DNA of 41,086 nucleotides from DASYHS01 sp035998295. Its GTDB lineage: Bacteria > Pseudomonadota > Alphaproteobacteria > Azospirillales > Azospirillaceae. Position 1 is the stretch's first letter. Every line of letters starts with the position of its first letter. Below are positions 25,261 through 32,064 of this stretch, piece after piece. The notes beneath the pieces were generated by a model, which made no database searches, was not told where the DNA came from, and saw only the letters and a program-made list of their open reading frames with translations. A program made the translations under genes and the position numbers. The stretch lies in assembly GCF_035998295.1 (NCBI RefSeq), contig NZ_DASYHS010000240.1, positions 1-41,086 of the forward strand, read 5' to 3'.

Positions 25261-25425
25261 ATGAGACGTTCCGAGATCAACGCGATCATGGCCGAGGCCG
25301 ATGCGTTCATACGCTCCTTCGGCTTCCGCCTGCCTCCGTAACCGGGGCGGCGGCAGGCTCGCGCTGGAGCTGTTCTCCTCCGGTCCCTGCTGGTCGGCGA
25401 CTACGACGCGCCGGCACGGGAGTGA
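25261..25425 (+). pseudogene. Internally deleted D-lyxose ketol-isomerase relic
   Basis: An ATG at 25261, with a GGGAGGA-type ribosome site just upstream, opens 26 codons (MRRSEINAIMAEADAFIRSF...) that closely match the N-terminus of D-lyxose/D-mannose isomerases (Lyx_isomer family), ending at a TAA at 25339. In the same frame, 25384-25425 encodes SLLVGDYDAPARE and a stop, resembling the family's C-terminal LLVGDY ending. The roughly 180-190 residues normally in between, including the metal-binding cupin core, are missing. The simplest reading is a large internal deletion that destroyed the gene. The N-terminal match is firm; the C-terminal match is short. Confidence 0.6.
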
Positions 25426-25435
25426 GCGCCGGGCG

Positions 25436-25744
25436 TCAGATCCGGACGCCGCCCGGTTCCGCCGGAGGCGCGCGGCGCGGCACGTCCTCGCGCCGGTCGT
25501 CCCCGCCCTGCCCGGGATCGAGCCGACGGATGATGATGTCGCCGTCCTCGGTGATCTCGGGCGGCGCGTAGCGGGGCAGGCTGTCGATCAGCTTGGACAT
25601 GCCGTCGCGCAACCGTTCCATCCCTTCGAGGATATCCCGGGTCGCCTCGTCCGGCAGCGGCGACGGCTCTCCGGCGGAAACGGGCGGCGCGCCCGCCGCC
25701 TGCAACGCGGCGAGCATCAGTGCGGTCGCTAGTAGCATGCGCAT
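25436..25744 (-). CDS. Small secreted protein of unknown function
   Basis: The 102-residue protein has a signal peptide (residues 1-24, cleavage near VSA-G) and a short mature region with a helical segment (DEATRDILEGMERLRDGMSKLIDSL) followed by the motif RYAPPEITEDGDIIIRR. The same ending (YxPPEx-xxGDIIIRRR) recurs, by recollection, in short periplasmic proteins of many alphaproteobacteria with no known role. The C-terminal 25 residues are charged and probably disordered. GGAGAAG precedes the ATG. Confidence 0.75.
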   Translation of the reverse strand: MRMLLATALMLAALQAAGAPPVSAGEPSPLPDEATRDILEGMERLRDGMSKLIDSLPRYAPPEITEDGDIIIRRLDPGQGGDDRREDVPRRAPPAEPGGVRI

Positions 25745-25847
25745 CGATCTTCTCCACGGCCTCCCGAGGTCGGACGCGTCCTCGTCGTGCCCATATATGG
25801 CATCGAGTCGGCGCTACGGAACCGCCCTCGCGCGGAGTGCCCGCCGT

Positions 25848-26270
25848 TCAGGGGGCGTCCGTCAGTCCCTCCAGGGTCTGGCGCACCACCTGCACGATCG
25901 CCGCCCCGTGACCCGCGACGTCGATGCCGAGCGATCCCGCGACCACGCCGAGCTCGATCTCGGTCGTCGGCGCGTAGCGGGCGATCTCGGACACGGCGGT
26001 GTCCGGGATCACGTCCTCGTGCCGTCCGCCCGCCGCCGCCGCCGTCCGGCGGCGCCACTGGTTCAGGGCGGCGACGATCGCGCTGTGGATCTGCCGTGTC
26101 TCCTCGCGCCGGCGCAGGTCCTGGTAGAGCACCAGGATACGCCAGGCGCCGTCGGCGAATGCCGTCTCTATCCCGGAGACCTCCACCGTCCGCAGGAACT
26201 CGGCCAGGATCGCCTCGTCATCCTGCACCGCGTCGTCCCGGATCCTGAAGGTCCTGATCTCGCTGGTCAT
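25848..26270 (-). CDS. Stand-alone HRDC-domain protein
   Basis: The 140-residue protein has an N-terminal alpha-beta segment (TFRIRDDAVQDDEAILAEFL..., then AWRILVLYQD) and a C-terminal HRDC fold (63-138). Visible HRDC marks are LNQWRRRTA, the VIPDTAVSEIARYAP core (87-101) and AGSLGIDVAGHGAAIVQVV in place of the G-x-G-x-x-K turn. HRDC domains bind nucleic acid in RecQ and RNase D. Small stand-alone proteins of this layout are also known as accessory genes of some diversity-generating retroelements, but no reverse transcriptase is present in this window. It lies beside an AT-rich non-coding stretch. Confidence 0.78.
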   Translation of the reverse strand: MTSEIRTFRIRDDAVQDDEAILAEFLRTVEVSGIETAFADGAWRILVLYQDLRRREETRQIHSAIVAALNQWRRRTAAAAGGRHEDVIPDTAVSEIARYAPTTEIELGVVAGSLGIDVAGHGAAIVQVVRQTLEGLTDAP

Positions 26271-26364
26271 GCCCTTTCCTCCGTCGATGCCCGTGAGCCT
26301 CCGGCATAAAGGATTAACCTTTTCGGGGAGGCGGCGGAACGCCGTATCCGATCACGAGATCAAC

Positions 26365-26413
26365 ATATGTAAATTGTATTTTTTCGGTCGGTTTGGCCGT
26401 GTTATTTACATAT
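26365..26413. promoter_or_regulatory. AT-rich island with a 10-bp inverted repeat
   Basis: In the 200-bp gap between the HRDC gene and the membrane-protein gene, ATATGTAAAT (26365-26374) and ATTTACATAT (26404-26413) form a perfect 10-bp inverted repeat with 29 bp between them. The region is strikingly AT-rich for this genome. A paired operator for a dimeric regulator, or the arms of a small element, are both possible. Confidence 0.45.
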
Positions 26414-26470
26414 TATATTCGATATTTCACCAGGTTCCACAGTAGAACCCCAGGAAAGCAGGGCTCGATC

Positions 26471-27337
26471 ATGGCCGACCTCTCGCTGGGACGCTCGAAC
26501 GCCTCCGTCCGACGGTCCACACGGGCCGCAGCGATGATCATGGCGATGGCTGCGCTGGGGCCGGCGTGGGGCCTGAAGTGGCACCTCGCCGCGCTTGCCG
26601 TCGGCTGCCTGGTGTTCATGCCCCTGGCGGACGGCGCCCCGGCGGCCCCGGTCGGGCTGGCGCTGCTGGCTGGCGGTTTCGCATCCGGGGCCGGCGGCCG
26701 GCTCGCCCTTGGCCCCGGCCGCTCTTCCATCCGGCCGGCGGCGCAGCGCCGCGCCGCGCTGGCCGCGGGATCGGGTTCGATCCTTCTCGGCGCGCTGCTG
26801 GGAGCGGTGCAGGCGCAATGGTGGCAGGGCCTGCCCGCCCTCGCCCCCGTCTCGCTGCCGGCGGCGATGGGGTGGGTGCCCGCCCTGGTGCTCAGCATCG
26901 CGGTGCTCGCTTCTGCCGCCGGCTTCGCGATCCTGTTCGAGAAGGCCGGACGCGTACGCGCCGCGCCGTCGGGCACGGCGGCGGCGCTGGCGGTCGCGGC
27001 CGGCCTGGCGCTTCCGGCGGCCGGCATCTGGGCCGGCGGCATGCCCGCCGCAACCGTCGCGCTCGACCTTGCCGTTCCGCTCGCAGGGCTGATCGCCCTC
27101 GGCGGGGCGTCGGTCCCCTGGTCGGCGGCGGGTGGGTTGCTGCTGGGCTACGGCGCCTTGATCGGGCAAGGCGGACTGGTCGGCGCCCATGTCGCCGGGG
27201 TCGCCCAGGGCAGCCTGCACGGGTGGGTGTGGCTGGCGGCGGCGCTCGGGGGCGCGTGGCTCGGGGGCGTGTGGATGGCGAGGCTGCGCAAGAGCCCCGG
27301 GACCGGACCGGGGGATGGTGCGGACGGCGGGACTTGA
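26471..27337 (+). CDS. Multi-pass membrane protein, weakly YeeE/YedE-like
   Basis: The 288-residue protein starts at the ATG at 26471 (GGAAAG upstream; the frame is open 26 codons earlier in AT-rich DNA). It has about eight hydrophobic segments. The last pair, with GGLLLGYGALIGQGGLVGAHVAG, recalls the glycine-rich helix of YeeE/YedE (thiosulfate-uptake) proteins, but the conserved Cys residues of that family are absent, so the match is tentative. Its C-terminus (GDGADGGT) and stop codon are encoded by the antisense of the tRNA-Leu 3' end: the last 22 bp overlap the tRNA gene. Confidence 0.65.
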   Translation: MADLSLGRSNASVRRSTRAAAMIMAMAALGPAWGLKWHLAALAVGCLVFMPLADGAPAAPVGLALLAGGFASGAGGRLALGPGRSSIRPAAQRRAALAAGSGSILLGALLGAVQAQWWQGLPALAPVSLPAAMGWVPALVLSIAVLASAAGFAILFEKAGRVRAAPSGTAAALAVAAGLALPAAGIWAGGMPAATVALDLAVPLAGLIALGGASVPWSAAGGLLLGYGALIGQGGLVGAHVAGVAQGSLHGWVWLAAALGGAWLGGVWMARLRKSPGTGPGDGADGGT

Positions 27338-27619
27338 ACCCGCACTCCCTTGCGGGAAGCAGATTTTCGTACCACTTCGGCTTTCGCCGCCACGAGCCGT
27401 GTTCGTGGTCTGGACTATACCTTCACCATGGCCCGAGGGGCTTTAGGTGCCGCCCGTCTAGTCTCTACACCTTCCCCGGCCGATGGGCCGGGGCTTGGCT
27501 CGGGATCGGCATGGACGCTGGTCCGAAGCTTTCCCCGAGTTTGAGCGGTTCTACTCCCCAGGTTTCCCCGGAGGCACTCCGTTGAAGTCTGCTGTGTCTA
27601 CCGATTTCACCACGTCCGC
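27316..27619 (-). tRNA. tRNA-Leu(UAA), split by a group I intron
   Basis: Exon 1 (27619 to 27585, 35 nt) and exon 2 (27367 to 27316, 52 nt) join into an 87-nt tRNA. The acceptor stem GCGGACG/CGTCCGC pairs fully, with discriminator A and an encoded CCA. The D-arm GTGAAATCGGTAGACAC is typical of bacterial tRNA-Leu, the anticodon stem GCAGA/TCTGC encloses loop CUUAAAA with anticodon UAA, a long variable arm (TCCCGCAAGGGA) marks a class II tRNA, and the T-arm is GCGGG-TTCAAGT-CCCGC. The joined sequence closely follows E. coli tRNA-Leu(UAA) in the D and T arms. The 3' end overlaps the stop codon of a plus-strand gene. Confidence 0.96.
27368..27584 (-). ncRNA. Group I self-splicing intron in tRNA-Leu(UAA), 217 nt
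   Basis: The intron sits between U34 and A35 of the anticodon, preceded by exon U and ending in G, as group I introns require. Helices by intron position: P1 exon ACUU with GAGU (6-9), giving the U·G pair at the 5' splice site; P2 CUCC (12-15)/GGAG (28-31); P3 CCGC (37-40)/GCGG (132-135); P4 CUCGGG (46-51)/CCCGAG (81-86); a GGAC/GUCC hairpin in the P5 region (61-72); P6 CCCCGGCC (92-99)/GGCCGGGG (104-111); P7 GACUA (122-126)/UAGUC (168-172), with the guanosine-binding site; P8 CACC (136-139)/GGUG (158-161) capped by GCCC/GGGC; P9 CCACGA (177-182)/UCGUGG (190-195); and CGGC-GAAA-GCCG (196-207). Core stretches such as GAGCCAAGC and GAAGGTGTAGAGACTAGACGGG strongly resemble the cyanobacterial tRNA-Leu intron (subgroup IC3). 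No reading frame of note is inside. Confidence 0.95.
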
Positions 27620-27712
27620 ACGATCGCCGGCACCATGCCACAGCATCCCGGCGATTTCGACGTTTTTCCGGCGCGCGACCGGGTAGCATGGCGCCCGGTC
27701 GAGGAGCGTGCC

Positions 27713-27877
27713 ATGGCGGAATTCGATTGGATGAGGCTGGTCTATCTGCTGCTGGTCCTGGCGCTGATCGGGCCGGCGGCGCTGGCGCTCGGCCGCGGCC
27801 GCCTGCTGAGCCACGCCGCAGCCTGGCTCGGCGTGCTCGTCCTCCTGGTCCTTCTCTACCGTGCTTTCGGCGGCTGA
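27713..27877 (+). CDS. Small two-helix membrane protein
   Basis: An ATG at 27713 with GAGGAG 8 nt upstream opens a 54-residue protein with two hydrophobic helices (about 8-25 and 33-50) and little else. The segment resembles the N-terminal membrane part of alphaproteobacterial retropepsin-like aspartic proteases, but the protease domain is absent. It may be a stand-alone small membrane protein or a remnant. It is divergent from the tRNA-Leu gene and convergent with the CinA-type gene. Confidence 0.6.
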   Translation: MAEFDWMRLVYLLLVLALIGPAALALGRGRLLSHAAAWLGVLVLLVLLYRAFGG

Positions 27878-27890
27878 CGGCCATCGCGGC

Positions 27891-28646
27891 TCAGGCGTCG
27901 CCGCCGCCGACCTCCGGCTCGCCGCCCAGGGACCGCACCAACCCGCACAGCTCCTCGGTCGCACGGTCGAGCTCGGCCACATCGGTGCCCCTCAGCACGA
28001 GGCTGACGCCGAACTGGCGGTTGCGGAACCACGGATAGCTGCCGATCTCCAGGCCGGGGTAACGGTCCTGGAGCGCGCCGAGCCCCTCGGCCAGCGTACC
28101 CTCCGCGAGCGAGCAGGTGACCGTGCGGGCATGCACGGGGTCCCCGCCCTTCAGCCCTGCCGCGATGCCGTCGAACATGGCCTGCATGATCGTGGGCACT
28201 CCCGCCAGGACGTGGACGTTGCCGATCGTGAAGCCGGGCGCGGCGCTGACGGGGTTGTCGATCAGCGTCGCGCCCGCGGGGATCTCCGCCATGCGCAGCC
28301 GGGCGGCGTTCAGCATCGCGGGGTCGCCGTAATGCGCCTCCAGCCGCCGGACCGCTTCCGGGTTCCGCTCCAGCGGCACGCCGAAGGCCCGGGCCACGCA
28401 GGCGCTCGTGATGTCGTCGTGCGTGGGCCCGATGCCGCCGGTCGTGAAGACGTGGTCGTAACGGCTCCGGAGCGCGTCCAGCGCGGCGACGATCTCGTCC
28501 GCGTCGTCCGGAACGACGCGGGCTTCGCGCAGCCGGACGCCGATCCCGGTGAGACGGCGGGCGAGGAAGGCGAGGTTGGCGTCCTGGGTACGCCCGGAGA
28601 GGATCTCGTTTCCGATCACCAGGATCGCGGCGGTCACGGTCGGCAT
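27891..28646 (-). CDS. CinA-type molybdopterin-binding domain protein
   Basis: The 251-residue protein matches the N-terminal (COG1058) part of CinA: AAILVIGNEILSGRTQDANLAFLARRL, then VFTTGGIGPTHDDITSACVARAFG and VLAGVPTIMQAMFDG. The fold is that of molybdopterin-binding MogA/MoeA. In some bacteria this domain has ADP-ribose pyrophosphatase activity and the other CinA domain is an NMN deamidase; that C-terminal deamidase domain is missing here, as is common in this clade. AGGAA lies 9 nt before the ATG. It follows the histidine kinase gene by 68 nt on the same strand. Confidence 0.88.
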   Translation of the reverse strand: MPTVTAAILVIGNEILSGRTQDANLAFLARRLTGIGVRLREARVVPDDADEIVAALDALRSRYDHVFTTGGIGPTHDDITSACVARAFGVPLERNPEAVRRLEAHYGDPAMLNAARLRMAEIPAGATLIDNPVSAAPGFTIGNVHVLAGVPTIMQAMFDGIAAGLKGGDPVHARTVTCSLAEGTLAEGLGALQDRYPGLEIGSYPWFRNRQFGVSLVLRGTDVAELDRATEELCGLVRSLGGEPEVGGGDA

Positions 28647-28714
28647 CGCATGTCGTTCCTTCGTTGCTGGCCCCCAGCTTCGCCTGCCGGCCATCTTCGC
28701 GCAATCCCGCGCAG

Positions 28715-31360
28715 TCAGGCCGACAGTGCCGGCTCGCCCTCCTCGCAATCGGCCCGGAACCGCTCGAGCGCACGGCTGACGGTCACGGCGAGCGTACCGT
28801 GGTCGACCGGCTTCGTCAGCGTGGCGGCGACGTTGGGCGGCGGTTCCGGACGCGGGTCGGCATCGACGAAGCCGGTGCACAGGACCACGCCCAGGCCGGG
28901 ATGCGTGACCGCCAGCCGGGTGGCGAGCTGCTGGCCCGTCATGTCCGGCATCATGTGGTCCGAAATGACGAGGTCGAAGGCGGCCGGGTCCTCGTCCATC
29001 ACCTCGATCGCCTCGAGCGCGCCCGTGCAGGTGGCGACGTCGTAGCCCAGCCGCTCCAGCGCATGGGCGAGCATGTCGCGGACCTGCTCCTCGTCGTCGA
29101 CGATCAGGATGTGCCCCTTGCCGGTCGGCGCCGCCGCGGGCCGGCCACGCTCGGGCGAGAGCGTCCGTTCCGCCGCCTGCGGCAGGTAGATCGCGAACCG
29201 TGTTCCCGCGCCGGGCTCGCTCTCGACCGTCAGGGCCCCGCCATGCGCGCCGACGATCCCGTGTACCGCGGCCAGGCCGAGCCCGGTGCCCTTGCCCACG
29301 CCCTTGGTGGTGAAGAAGGGCTCGAACATCCGCTCCATGACGTCGCGCCCCATGCCGCTGCCGGTGTCCTCGACCGCGATCCGCACGCAGGACGCGGGCA
29401 GGTCGGCCATGCCCACCCGCATCCGTATCCGGCCGGCGCCCGACACCAGGACCCCGCCGTCCGCCGGGTCGGGGGAAGGGACAGGGGCGAGCGCGCCGTC
29501 GCCGGCCGCTCCGGCGTCCTCCAGGAAGATCCTGATCGACCCCTGCTTCGGGCCGATCGCATCGACGGCATTCAGGCACAGGTTCATCAGCACCTGGCTG
29601 AGCTGGGTCGCGTTGGCGTCGACGAGCCGGCGGCCCTCCTCCGCCTCGACCAGGAGCGCCACGTTCTTCGGCAGGGTCGCGCGCAGCAGGTCCGCCGTTT
29701 CCGCCACGACGCGGCCGGGATCGATCGTCCTGCGCTCCACGTCCCTGGACCGGCTGAAGGCGAGGATCTGCTGGACGAGGCTCTTGGCCCGCTCGCCGGC
29801 CACGAGGACCTGGCCCGCGAAGCCCTGCTCCCGCGATCCCGGAGGAAGATCCTCCGCCAGGAAGGAGGCATACCCCATCATGGCGGCGAGGATGTTGTTG
29901 AAGTCGTGGGCGATGCCCCCCGCCATCCGGCCGACGGCCTCCAGCTTCTGGGCCTGGTGGAACTGCTCTTGAAGCTGCACGCGCTCCAACTCGGCCCGCC
30001 TGCGGCGGCTGACGTCGCGCACGATGCAGACGAGGCCGCCATCGTCGAGAGCGCTGAGGGTGAGTTCCTGGGGAAAGCGGCCGCCGTCGCGGCGCAGGCC
30101 GGCCGTCTCCCCCTGCCAGCGCCGCTTCTCCTCGACCACGGGCAGGATCTCCGTCCGGAAGCGCAGCCGCTCGTCGGCGTCGTAGAGGATCTCCCAGCTC
30201 CGTCCGATCAGCTCGTCGGCGCGCCCGAAACCGTATATCCGGGCATGGCTGTCGTTCAGATAGGTGAACCGTCCCGCCGCATCGAGGACGGCGATGCCGT
30301 CGATGGAACTGTCGAGCGCAAGCAGCCGCTGGCGCAGGACGTTTTCCGCCTCCTTCTGCTCGGTGATGTCCGTCGACACGCAGACCCGGCCGCCATCCGC
30401 GGTCCCGCGTTCGTTGACCAGCAGGACGCGACCGTCCGCAAGCGCCTCCTCCCACGGACCCGATCCGGCCACCCGTCCGAGGCGCGAGGCGACGTAGTCC
30501 GTCTCTCCCAGCGGCGTGCGGAACTGACCGCCCCGGAACGCGGCACGGACGATCTCGGAGAAATGCCGGCCCGGCCCGACCAGCGGCGCCGAGGCCGGGT
30601 AGTACTGGCGGTACCGGTCGTTCGCCATCACGACCTTGCCCCGGGCGTCGAGCAGGATGAACGCGCCGTCGACGCTCTCGATAGCGTCCAGCATGCGCGC
30701 CTGGGCGGCCTTGACGTCGGCTTCGGCCCTGCGCGCCTCGGCGTACAGGCGCCGCGACCGCCTCAGTTCGAGCATCAGCAGCACGATCAGCAGCGCGCCG
30801 GTGACCAGCACCACACTGAAGGCGGCCAGCATGTCGACATAGGCCCGGTACAGGCGCTCCCGGCTGTAGATGTAGTTGTCCTGGATCAGGGTCCGCCGCA
30901 CGATGTCGTGGAGGGGCAGCCGGAACGCTTCCAGGCGCCGCTGGACGTCGCGGATCGCCGCCGCGTCGCGGGTCTCCAGTCCGCGCAGCGTCGCCTCGAT
31001 GCCCGGCAGCTCGTCGCGGATCCTGCTCAGGCTCGCGACCACGCCGGGGATGGCCCGCAGCCCCTCCCCGTCCTCGCTGTCCAGCAGGATGGGCAACCGG
31101 CTCCAGAACAGCTCGAACTGCAGTTCCAGGTCGCTCAGGCTGGCGCCGGGCGGCTCGGCCCGGAACTCGGCCAGCGCGTGGCGCAGCTTCAGGTACTCGG
31201 TCTCGATCTGGGCCGCCGCCCAGGTGCCGCGGCGGTAGGAGGAGAAGATCAGCTCCTTCTCGCCGATGAGGCGGAACGCGCTCAGCAGGGCGGCGACGAG
31301 GAAGACGATGATGATCGCGCCCGCGAGCAGTCTCGGGGCCAGCTGCCGCGCCTGCTTCAT
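28715..31360 (-). CDS. Membrane-bound hybrid histidine kinase with two PAS domains
   Basis: The 881-residue sensor has membrane helix 1 (10-31), a helical periplasmic domain (32-177), helix 2 (178-200), two PAS domains (about 222-335 and 345-455), a HisKA dimerisation domain with His485 in GGIAHDFNNILAA, a HATPase domain (NLCLNAVDA 593-601, DTGSGMG 665-671, GTGLGL 691-696) and a C-terminal receiver (750-866) with acidic D755/D756, phosphoacceptor Asp801 and Lys850. The start at 31360 overlaps the stop of the sulfite-oxidase-fold gene by 4 nt, so the two are co-translated and may form one sensor. An upstream LuxR-type regulator is the likely output partner. Confidence 0.94.
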   Translation of the reverse strand: MKQARQLAPRLLAGAIIIVFLVAALLSAFRLIGEKELIFSSYRRGTWAAAQIETEYLKLRHALAEFRAEPPGASLSDLELQFELFWSRLPILLDSEDGEGLRAIPGVVASLSRIRDELPGIEATLRGLETRDAAAIRDVQRRLEAFRLPLHDIVRRTLIQDNYIYSRERLYRAYVDMLAAFSVVLVTGALLIVLLMLELRRSRRLYAEARRAEADVKAAQARMLDAIESVDGAFILLDARGKVVMANDRYRQYYPASAPLVGPGRHFSEIVRAAFRGGQFRTPLGETDYVASRLGRVAGSGPWEEALADGRVLLVNERGTADGGRVCVSTDITEQKEAENVLRQRLLALDSSIDGIAVLDAAGRFTYLNDSHARIYGFGRADELIGRSWEILYDADERLRFRTEILPVVEEKRRWQGETAGLRRDGGRFPQELTLSALDDGGLVCIVRDVSRRRRAELERVQLQEQFHQAQKLEAVGRMAGGIAHDFNNILAAMMGYASFLAEDLPPGSREQGFAGQVLVAGERAKSLVQQILAFSRSRDVERRTIDPGRVVAETADLLRATLPKNVALLVEAEEGRRLVDANATQLSQVLMNLCLNAVDAIGPKQGSIRIFLEDAGAAGDGALAPVPSPDPADGGVLVSGAGRIRMRVGMADLPASCVRIAVEDTGSGMGRDVMERMFEPFFTTKGVGKGTGLGLAAVHGIVGAHGGALTVESEPGAGTRFAIYLPQAAERTLSPERGRPAAAPTGKGHILIVDDEEQVRDMLAHALERLGYDVATCTGALEAIEVMDEDPAAFDLVISDHMMPDMTGQQLATRLAVTHPGLGVVLCTGFVDADPRPEPPPNVAATLTKPVDHGTLAVTVSRALERFRADCEEGEPALSA

Positions 31361-31890
31361 CGTACGATCAACTCGTCGAGCTGCCAGACCATCCGGCGTT
31401 CGATCTCGGCCAGCACCGGCTCGGCCGGATCGAGGGGGTAGATGATCCACAACGGCCCCTTGTCGCGCACCTGCATCACCTCCCCGTCGCGCCGCAGCGC
31501 CAGCAGGACGTCGTGACGATCGAGATCGGACATCGGGATCTCCACGCGGTAGTCGTTCAGCGCGGACGCGACGATCGGGCCACCCGACGCGCACAGCCGC
31601 TCCATCAGGTCCGCCATCAGGACCCCCGAGAAGCGGACCGGCTCCCGGCCGGTCCAGGGCGTCCAGGTCACGACCTCGGTCTGGGGCAGCGCCTCGAGCA
31701 GGCCGCGGTCGAACTCCGCCCGGCCGTCCGCGTTGCGCACCTCGATATCGCCTGAAACGGTGAGGATTACCGCGCCGGTCGGCGCGGCCAGCGGTGCCGC
31801 CGACGCGGTCTCCGCCTTCGCGGGGGCCGCCAGCGCCCCGGCCGCCGCTACGGCCAGCCCGAACAGGCCGGACAGCAGTTTCGTCGTCAT
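31357..31890 (-). CDS. Periplasmic sulfite-oxidase-fold (molybdopterin domain-like) protein
   Basis: The 177-residue protein has a signal peptide (1-27, cleavage near AKA-E) and a small domain resembling the oxidoreductase molybdopterin-binding fold: a strand VILTVSGDIEV, then TWTPWTGREPVRFSGVLMADLMERL and DYRVEIPMSDLDRHDVLLALRRDG...GPLWIIYPLD. The molybdenum-ligating Cys motif of true sulfite oxidases is not evident; the only mature-region Cys is residue 100. It may therefore have lost cofactor binding and act as a ligand- or partner-binding component of the overlapping kinase. The ATG at 31890 follows GGGAGA. Confidence 0.8.
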   Translation of the reverse strand: MTTKLLSGLFGLAVAAAGALAAPAKAETASAAPLAAPTGAVILTVSGDIEVRNADGRAEFDRGLLEALPQTEVVTWTPWTGREPVRFSGVLMADLMERLCASGGPIVASALNDYRVEIPMSDLDRHDVLLALRRDGEVMQVRDKGPLWIIYPLDPAEPVLAEIERRMVWQLDELIVR

Positions 31891-32064
31891 CGTCTCCCTC
31901 CCCTCGAGGGCGGTTCCGCCGCCGGCTTCCGCCCCCCGGGAAGGCAAGTTCGGGCAATATCGCGCGGGAGACAATCTCTCATCGGGCTACCGCACGGCCG
32001 CGCCGGGATCCGGACCCTATCCGAAAGGGCGGAACTCCGCCCCTGGCGGCGTCCCGATCGCAGG

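Noticed and set aside
25426..27315. Diversity-generating retroelement around the HRDC gene
   Set aside because: No reverse transcriptase frame and no template/variable repeat pair could be found on either strand.
24429..27337. Complete genomic island integrated at tRNA-Leu
   Set aside because: No integrase and no duplicated tRNA 3' end were seen, so only the overlap is reported as a finding.
27483..27686. Open frames across the tRNA-Leu/intron region
   Set aside because: The DNA is explained by the tRNA exons and the group I intron; the frames have no start signals.
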